From NCBI GenBank assembly GCA_016933095.1, contig JAFGBP010000059.1, forward strand, positions 1 through 9,813: DNA of 9,813 nucleotides. The letters run 5' to 3'. The notes beneath the pieces are model-generated. The model was not told where the DNA came from. It did not search any database and saw only the letters and a list, made by a program, of their open reading frames with translations. The position numbers were made by a program, and so were the translations under genes. This document shows, piece after piece, positions 5,677 to 9,813 of the stretch (within the stretch, counting starts at the first letter, position 1; each line of letters begins with the position of its first letter). The stretch is from Candidatus Woesearchaeota archaeon. Its GTDB lineage: Archaea; Nanobdellota; Nanobdellia; Woesearchaeales; SM23-78.

Positions 5677-6282
5677 TCAATTCGGTTTTTCGTCTGATAT
5701 CCTGTCTTGGAAGCAGAGCAAAGTATAGGGATTGGCGAGTATCCTTGGCGATTCTATGCTCTTTTTCGTGATCAGGACTAATTCGGGCATGAGCTTCAGG
5801 GCTCCTTCTATGTTCGATAGGGGGTGTGTGTTGGGCTTTCCATCGCCTAAGTTGACTCTTGGGCTGTTCTCAAGGCAAAGGGCTTTTGTCATCGGTGCCT
5901 TCTCCTTGATTCTTCCTTCTGTTATGGATTGTATGTATGCGTATTCTAGTTGTTCCCTGAGATGATTCAGGTTCAGGTATGTTAAAAAATATGAGTATTC
6001 TGTTACTAAAGCGGCTCTTTCCTGATCGTTTTTTGCTTCAGGGAGGGAAAGGATGAGGTCTGGCAGGTAGGTGTTCTGGATTACGAAGGCATAAGGGTCA
6101 TGATATATTGCGTGGTGTATCCCTTGCGCATTCAGGTATTCATAGTCGGTGAGCAGACCAGCCAGGTTTCTTTTTAAGAATTGATTGACTGTCTCTGTGA
6201 TGACGTTTAAACGTGGGTCTGGGCTTAGTGGCTGGTAACTTGGATTGAATACGCGCGTCGCTGCCCTATTATTATCACTCAC
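5677..6282 (-). CDS. Hypothetical protein, about 201 aa
   Basis: I do not recognise this protein. It appears soluble: no signal peptide or membrane segment. A Pro/Asn-rich start (FNPSYQPLSPDPR) is followed by a mainly helical middle with many Tyr, Leu and Gln residues, including YSYFLTYLNLNHLREQLEYA. It then has a polar segment, SPRVNLGDGKPNTHPLSNIEG, and a C-terminal part beginning LMPELVLITKKS. No catalytic motif stands out. The frame can start at TTG 6303, but I prefer GTG 6282 (MSDNNRAATRV). A BRE/TATA element centred near 6308 on this strand predicts transcription starting at about 6283, which would give a leaderless mRNA beginning on that GTG. A hairpin-T5 terminator follows the stop. 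It appears to be a single-gene unit, divergent from the structured element at 6331-6449. Confidence 0.65.
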   Translation of the reverse strand: MSDNNRAATRVFNPSYQPLSPDPRLNVITETVNQFLKRNLAGLLTDYEYLNAQGIHHAIYHDPYAFVIQNTYLPDLILSLPEAKNDQERAALVTEYSYFLTYLNLNHLREQLEYAYIQSITEGRIKEKAPMTKALCLENSPRVNLGDGKPNTHPLSNIEGALKLMPELVLITKKSIESPRILANPYTLLCFQDRISDEKPN

Positions 6283-6298
6283 AGGAAGTATATTGTAA

Positions 6299-6316
6299 TG
6301 CAAGTATTTAATTGTG
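6299..6316. promoter_or_regulatory. Bidirectional BRE/TATA element
   Basis: TATTTAAT (6305-6312) works as a TATA box on both strands. On the + strand it is preceded by TGCAAG (6299-6304), and on the - strand by CACAAT (6316-6311); both fit the BRE pattern. The predicted - strand start (about 6283) falls on GTG 6282 of the 201-aa gene. The predicted + strand start (about 6331-6335) falls at the base of the long inverted repeat at 6331. Start positions are inferred from the usual 25-nt spacing. Confidence 0.5.
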
Positions 6317-6318
6317 CT

Positions 6319-6328
6319 GGTTTTCTGC
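6319..6328 (+). repeat. Left copy of 10-bp direct repeat flanking the inverted-repeat element
   Basis: GGTTTTCTGC occurs here and again at 6452-6461, exactly bracketing the 6331-6449 element with 2 nt between the repeat and the stem on each side. This resembles a target-site duplication. The left copy can also fold onto the base of the stem (GGTTTT 6319-6324 with GAAACC 6329-6334), which would compete with the outer helix. Confidence 0.6.
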
Positions 6329-6330
6329 GA

Positions 6331-6449
6331 AACCGTTCAAGAAGTGCCGCATTGCGAAGTATGATGACTAAACAAGCGAGAACTCTAGGCTCGGACAACA
6401 ATCACGGGTCGAGACGAACGGAGCGCGGCACAAAAAATCTTGGACGGTT
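6331..6449 (+). ncRNA. Candidate structured noncoding RNA (or miniature inverted-repeat element)
   Basis: Nested complementary segments define a 119-nt unit. The outer stem is AACCGTTCAAGA (6331-6342) with TCTTGGACGGTT (6438-6449): 12 bp including one G-U if RNA. The inner stem is GTGCCGC (6344-6350) with GCGGCAC (6425-6431), 7 bp perfect. The internal loop is one A on the 5' side and six A on the 3' side. The 74-nt head (6351-6424) can form CTCGG (6390-6394) with TCGAG (6409-6413), or alternatively CGAG (6377-6380) with CTCG. No long reading frame fits it. A TATA element upstream predicts a start near 6331-6335, and T-rich sequence follows, favouring a + strand RNA. It matches no family I can name: not tRNA, 5S, the conserved RNase P or SRP segments, or a complete C/D box RNA. 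Because an exact 10-bp direct repeat flanks it, a small transposon-like element is the main alternative. Confidence 0.5.
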
Positions 6450-6451
6450 CC

Positions 6452-6461
6452 GGTTTTCTGC
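6452..6461 (+). repeat. Right copy of 10-bp direct repeat flanking the inverted-repeat element
   Basis: Exact second copy of GGTTTTCTGC (first copy at 6319-6328). Together they flank the nested inverted repeats, as target-site duplications flank a miniature transposable element; chance or a structural role in an RNA remain possible. Confidence 0.6.
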
Positions 6462-6474
6462 TCTTTTCAGCCTC

Positions 6475-6527
6475 GTCACGGGCTCTCTTTGTGATTTCTT
6501 TTTGCTTTCTTTGTGTTCTCTCTTTTT
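6475..6527 (+). terminator. T-rich terminator region after the structured element
   Basis: A weak stem, GTCAC (6475-6479) with GTGAT (6491-6495), is followed by TTTCTTTTTG (6495-6504) and further T runs up to T5 near 6523-6527. It would end a + strand transcript of the structured element before the ileS promoter. The stem is short, so the oligo-T runs are the main evidence. Confidence 0.35.
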
Positions 6528-6530
6528 ATA

Positions 6531-6545
6531 GTAAGTTTTATAAAT
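6531..6545 (+). promoter_or_regulatory. BRE/TATA promoter for ileS
   Basis: A BRE-like AGTAAG leads directly into TTTTATAAAT (6536-6545). The TATA centre lies about 30 nt before the ATG at 6571, so transcription should begin about 5 nt upstream of it. No Shine-Dalgarno lies in that interval, consistent with a leaderless mRNA. Confidence 0.6.
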
Positions 6546-6570
6546 CTCCCCTTAATTTACCCTCTTAATC

Positions 6571-9453
6571 ATGGGTAAGCCTTATCTTTTCAAGGAAGTG
6601 GAAGAGTCTGTCCTGAAGTTCTGGAAGGACCATAAGATCTATGAGAAATCCAAGGAGAAGAACAAGAACGGAGAGCCTTTCTACTTCTTGCAGGGTCCTC
6701 CTTACACTAGCGGCAAGCTTCACATGGGGCATGCTTGGAACAACAGCCTAAAAGATGTTGCTATGCGCTTCAAGCGTATGAAGGGTTTTGATGTCTGGGA
6801 CAGGGCAGGCTATGACATGCACGGCCTTCCGACTGAGCGCAAGGTCATGGAGAAGCACAAGATTAAGGCCAAGGAGGATATAGAGAAGTTTGGGGTTGAG
6901 AAGTTCATCAAAGAGTGCATGGTTTGGAGCATCGAGAAGGCTAAGATGATGAACGAGGACCTGGCTAGGATAGGCATCTGGATGGATTATGAGAACGCTT
7001 ACATGCCTATCGAGAATGACTTCATAGATGGCGAGTGGCTGCTTGTCAAGAGGGCTCATGAGCAGAACAGGCTTTATGAGGGCGACAAGACTCTTACGTG
7101 GTGCCCTGTGTGCGCTACTGCCATGGCTAAGCATGAGTGCGAGTACAAGAACGTGCGCGAGGAGAGCATTTTCCTTAAGTTCAAGGTCAAGGCTAAGAAG
7201 AATGAGTTCCTGATAATCTGGACGACGACGCCTTGGACCATCATGTTTAACCTGGCCATTATGGTGAATCCTGAGATTGATTACCAGAAGTGCAAGGTCG
7301 GTGACGAGGTTTGGATAATAGCCAAGCCGCTTGCCAACGTGTTCATCGGCGCAGTGGCAGGCAAGACATATGATATCTTGGAAGAGATGAAGGGCGCCAA
7401 GCTTGAGGGAACTGAGTATGAGCATCCTTGGTTTAACAGGATAGCTGCTTACAAGGAGATCAAGAAGAAGCATCCCAAGGCTCACACCGTCGTGCTCTCC
7501 GAAGAATACGTCGATACGAGCGCTGGCTCTGGACTTGTTCACTGCGCGCCAGGCTGTGGTCCTGAGGACTACGAGGTTGGTTATAGGAACAACCTTCCGC
7601 CTTTCAATACCTTAGATGAGTATGGGGTATTTCCTAAGGATGCGGGCGAGTTCGCTGGCCTCGTTGCTAAGAAGGATGACAAGAAGTTCATTGAGGCTTT
7701 GAAGAAGGACGGGAATCTCATTGCTGTGAGTGCTGTGGAGCATGACTATCCTCATTGTGAGCGCTGCCATACTCCTGCTATCTTCAGGAAGACCAAGCAG
7801 TGGTTCTTCAAGGTTGAAGACCTGAAGGATTCCATGGTAAAGCATAACCAGGACGTTTATTGGATTCCAAAGGCGGGCCAGAACGCTTTTAACTCTTGGC
7901 TTGAGAACCTGCGTGATAACAGCATCTCAAAGCAGAGGTATTGGGGTACTCCTGTGCCTATCTGGAAGTGCACGAGTCCCAAGTGTACTAACTATGAGGT
8001 CATAGGGAGCATTGCGGAGCTGGAGAAGAGGGCAGGCGTGTTGCCTCAGAACCTTCATAAGCCTTGGATCGACAACGTGACTTTGAAGTGCGAGTGCGGC
8101 GGCACCATGAAGAGGGTTCCTGATATCCTCGACGTGTGGATCGACGCGGGAACTGCCAGTTGGAGTTGCCTTTATTATCCTACGAGACAGGACTTGTTTG
8201 AGAGGTTCTTCCCTGCTGACTTCATCTTAGAGGCTAAGGAGCAGGTTCGCGGATGGTTTAACATGCTGATGGTTGCTAGCATGATCGCTTTCAAGCGTCC
8301 GAGCTTCAGCACTGTCTACATGCATGGCATGCTTACGGATGTCGAGGGCCAGAAGATGAGCAAGTCTTTGGGCAATGTGATCAGCCCTTACGAGCTTATT
8401 GACAAGCACGGCGCTGATACTCTCAGGTATTATATGTGCGAAACCAAGCCCGGGCTTGACATCAACTTTTCATGGGATGATGTGAAGCTCAAGTTCAAGA
8501 ACTTGCAGGTGTTGTGGAATGTGCAGAATTACCTTGTTGATTTGTGCCATAATTACGGCCTGTCTCCGCGGAAGATCGACCCGGTGGATGCTGACAAGCT
8601 CGACTTGGAAGAGTCTTATCTGCTTTCAAGAATCCACTCAACTATCAAGGTTGTGTCGGAGATGCATGAAATGTATTTCTTGAACGAGATTACCCAGTCC
8701 ATAGAGGGTGCTTTCCTTGACTTGTCAAGGGATTACATCCAGTTCATCCGGGACAAGGAGGATAAGCAGAAAGTTGTGGATACTCTATACGCTTCGCTTG
8801 TTAACATCATGAAGATGATGGCTCCTAGCATGCCTTTCATTTCCGAGTCTATCTATCAGAACCTTAAGGCTTCAATAAAGGGCTCTTATGGCTTGGATGC
8901 AGAGTCTGTGCACTTGTCTGAGTGGCCTGGTTATGATAAGAAACTTATCAACCCTGCTCTTGAGGAGGAGATGAGGGTGACAAAGCAGGTCATCACTCTC
9001 ATACTGGCGAAGAGAGAGGAAGAGAAGGTTGGAGTCAGATGGCCTCTTGCCAGGGCGGAGATTGTCGTTGACAATCCCGTGATCTTTAAGAAGACTGAGG
9101 CTCTCATCATGAAGCAGACTAACATCAAGAAGCTTCTCATTAAGAAGGGGGATGTCCTTAAGGTGGAGCTTGACATTCACCTGACTCCTAGCTTGGAGGC
9201 TGAAGGGTTTGCTCGCGAGATTGCGCGCAGGGTCCAGGCTCTCCGTAAGAATGCGGGTCTTCAGAAGAATGACAAGGTCGATGTGATCATCGTGGGTGAG
9301 GTATCTCTTGATTCCAAGATGCTTGATGACCTTAAGGAGAAAGTCGGGGCGAAGGATCTCTTACTGGTCAAAGAGTCTGATGAGCCGAAGGCTAAGTTTG
9401 AGGCGTCTGCCAAGATCCGTGATAAGGAGTTCAGGTTCATAGTCAAGAAATAG
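6571..9453 (+). CDS. ileS: Isoleucyl-tRNA synthetase, archaeal/eukaryotic type
   Basis: Class Ia synthetase that charges tRNA-Ile with isoleucine; cytosolic and essential. The 960-aa protein begins as archaeal IleRS does (FKEVEESVLKFWKDHKIYEKS). The ATP motif HMGH is at 51-54 and KMSKS at 595-599. The editing domain shows TTTPWT (218-223) and GSGLVHCAPGCGPED (from 319). The isoleucine-enzyme motif SISKQRYWG is at 451-459 and DVWIDAG follows the metal-binding region. Probable zinc sites are CPVC with HEC (178-190), CERC (396-399), and a ribbon from C467, C472, C507 and C509. The anticodon-binding helical domain follows, and EGFAREIARRVQALRKNAGL (878-897) marks the C-terminal junction. It is somewhat shorter than typical archaeal IleRS (about 1,000-1,070 aa), mostly at the C-terminus. 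A BRE/TATA just upstream gives an apparently leaderless transcript, and no other gene shares its unit. Confidence 0.97.
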   Translation: MGKPYLFKEVEESVLKFWKDHKIYEKSKEKNKNGEPFYFLQGPPYTSGKLHMGHAWNNSLKDVAMRFKRMKGFDVWDRAGYDMHGLPTERKVMEKHKIKAKEDIEKFGVEKFIKECMVWSIEKAKMMNEDLARIGIWMDYENAYMPIENDFIDGEWLLVKRAHEQNRLYEGDKTLTWCPVCATAMAKHECEYKNVREESIFLKFKVKAKKNEFLIIWTTTPWTIMFNLAIMVNPEIDYQKCKVGDEVWIIAKPLANVFIGAVAGKTYDILEEMKGAKLEGTEYEHPWFNRIAAYKEIKKKHPKAHTVVLSEEYVDTSAGSGLVHCAPGCGPEDYEVGYRNNLPPFNTLDEYGVFPKDAGEFAGLVAKKDDKKFIEALKKDGNLIAVSAVEHDYPHCERCHTPAIFRKTKQWFFKVEDLKDSMVKHNQDVYWIPKAGQNAFNSWLENLRDNSISKQRYWGTPVPIWKCTSPKCTNYEVIGSIAELEKRAGVLPQNLHKPWIDNVTLKCECGGTMKRVPDILDVWIDAGTASWSCLYYPTRQDLFERFFPADFILEAKEQVRGWFNMLMVASMIAFKRPSFSTVYMHGMLTDVEGQKMSKSLGNVISPYELIDKHGADTLRYYMCETKPGLDINFSWDDVKLKFKNLQVLWNVQNYLVDLCHNYGLSPRKIDPVDADKLDLEESYLLSRIHSTIKVVSEMHEMYFLNEITQSIEGAFLDLSRDYIQFIRDKEDKQKVVDTLYASLVNIMKMMAPSMPFISESIYQNLKASIKGSYGLDAESVHLSEWPGYDKKLINPALEEEMRVTKQVITLILAKREEEKVGVRWPLARAEIVVDNPVIFKKTEALIMKQTNIKKLLIKKGDVLKVELDIHLTPSLEAEGFAREIARRVQALRKNAGLQKNDKVDVIIVGEVSLDSKMLDDLKEKVGAKDLLLVKESDEPKAKFEASAKIRDKEFRFIVKK

Positions 9454-9530
9454 TTCTTTAGCGGTTCTATCGGGTAAGTTTCTGGCCGTATTCTAATCTT
9501 CGACAGCACAGGATTCTCACAGAGACTTAC

Positions 9531-9545
9531 AGAAAGCTTTATATA
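9531..9545 (+). promoter_or_regulatory. Strong BRE/TATA promoter for the 3'-terminal gene
   Basis: AGAAAGC (9531-9537) fits BRE, and TTTATATA (9538-9545) is a consensus archaeal TATA box. Transcription should start near 9567, leaving a leader of about 100 nt before the TTG at 9671. That contrasts with the near-leaderless promoters elsewhere in the window. Confidence 0.65.
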
Positions 9546-9571
9546 CTTCATATTGCTTAAAGTTTTCTATC

Positions 9572-9597
9572 AACAATCATTATTTGGGGAGATTGTT
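9572..9597 (+). promoter_or_regulatory. Hairpin in the leader of the 3'-terminal gene
   Basis: AACAATC (9572-9578) and GATTGTT (9591-9597) are perfect 7-bp complements around the 12-nt loop ATTATTTGGGGA. It lies within a few bases of the predicted transcription start, so it would cap the 5' end of the leader. A weaker CTAT/ATAG pair lies at 9619-9634. The role is unknown; mRNA stability or translational control are possible. Confidence 0.4.
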
Positions 9598-9670
9598 AAG
9601 ATTTTGCTGTTTTCACGTCTATGAACTGTTATAGGTGTGGACTCTAGTGATTTATGGGGGGGAATTAATT

Positions 9671-9813
9671 TTGAACAAGAGGATCAGCATAGACACTCCA
9701 CTTGCAGAGATCACTTTAAGGAAGTATGAGAAGCCAAGCGGCAAAAGCAGAAGAGACCTTGTCCGAAAGATCTGCCTGAGCCTCGGCCTCCTTCAACCAG
9801 GAGACTCGCGTGA
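9671..9813 (+). CDS. N-terminus of an unrecognised basic protein (3' truncated)
   Basis: Forty-seven codons are visible before the window ends. Translation starts at TTG 9671, 8 nt after an unusually pure G run (GGGGGGG, 9656-9662) acting as Shine-Dalgarno; no in-frame ATG is nearby. The protein begins MNKRISIDTPLAEITLRKYE and continues with a basic KPSGKSRRDLVRKICLSLG, then LLQPGDSR. The charged helical stretch followed by LSLGLLQPGDSR looks like the start of a small helical, possibly helix-turn-helix, domain. I recall similar N-termini in DPANN hypothetical proteins but cannot name the family. It has its own strong promoter and long leader, unlike ileS just upstream (218 nt gap). Confidence 0.65.
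   Translation, partial: MNKRISIDTPLAEITLRKYEKPSGKSRRDLVRKICLSLGLLQPGDSR

Noticed and set aside
6361..6367. ATGATGA resembling a C box of a C/D guide RNA inside the structured element
   Set aside because: No D or D' box (CTGA) occurs in the following ~60 nt, and the enclosing nested stems are not typical of archaeal C/D RNAs.
6346..6432. H/ACA guide RNA reading (GCCGC/GCGGC stem followed by ACA)
   Set aside because: The ACA overlaps the 7-bp stem, the head is longer than usual and I see no clear guide pocket or kink-turn. It remains a possibility but is not supported.
6402..6482. TCACGGG repeated at 6402-6408 and 6476-6482
   Set aside because: A 7-bp repeat is within chance in this composition and adds no structure beyond the features already listed.
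6748..7542. 264-codon open frame on the - strand
   Set aside because: It lies entirely antisense to the conserved ileS coding sequence and mirrors its codon bias; no promoter or SD.
9454..9530. Possible terminator or RNA gene after ileS
   Set aside because: Only short T runs and no stable stem are visible, so nothing is supported between the ileS stop and the next promoter.

Overview
This window looks archaeal, most likely from a small-genome DPANN-type lineage (Woesearchaeota/Pacearchaeota-like). That placement is an inference. It rests on a short archaeal-type triosephosphate isomerase with the IEPPELIG signature, an isoleucyl-tRNA synthetase of the archaeal/eukaryotic type, BRE/TATA promoters 25-30 nt upstream of several start codons (apparently leaderless transcripts), oligo-T terminators, frequent TTG starts, and a cell-surface protein with a type-IV-pilin-like N-terminus.

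Layout. Positions 1-2073 (+ strand) hold a cell-envelope cluster: the 3' end of a probable secreted protein, a two-helix membrane protein, a cysteine-rich lipoprotein with a clean lipobox (LSAC), and a pilin-like anchored protein. Positions 2135-5525 (- strand, convergent with the first cluster) hold, in transcription order, thioredoxin reductase (trxB), thioredoxin (trxA), prolipoprotein diacylglyceryl transferase (lgt), triosephosphate isomerase (tpiA) and a small unknown protein with its own strong promoter. Positions 5677-6282 (- strand) encode an unrecognised protein of about 201 aa.

Positions 6304-6570 are a gene-free gap. A bidirectional TATA element there is followed on the + strand by a 119-nt element with nested inverted repeats (12 bp outer, 7 bp inner) bracketed by an exact 10-bp direct repeat. 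It is either an undescribed structured RNA gene or a miniature inverted-repeat element. Positions 6571-9453 (+) encode isoleucyl-tRNA synthetase. The window ends with a strong promoter, a roughly 100-nt leader with a hairpin, and the first 47 codons of an unrecognised basic protein.

How the genes fit together. Lgt is the enzyme that bacteria use to attach lipid to lipobox cysteines, and a candidate substrate lies about 1.9 kb away in the same window, so this archaeon may run a bacterial-style lipoprotein pathway. TrxB and TrxA form a complete cytosolic thiol-reducing pair next to lgt. TpiA (central carbon metabolism) and IleRS (translation) are housekeeping genes. The most interesting items are the structured element at 6319-6461 and the lgt/lipoprotein pairing.
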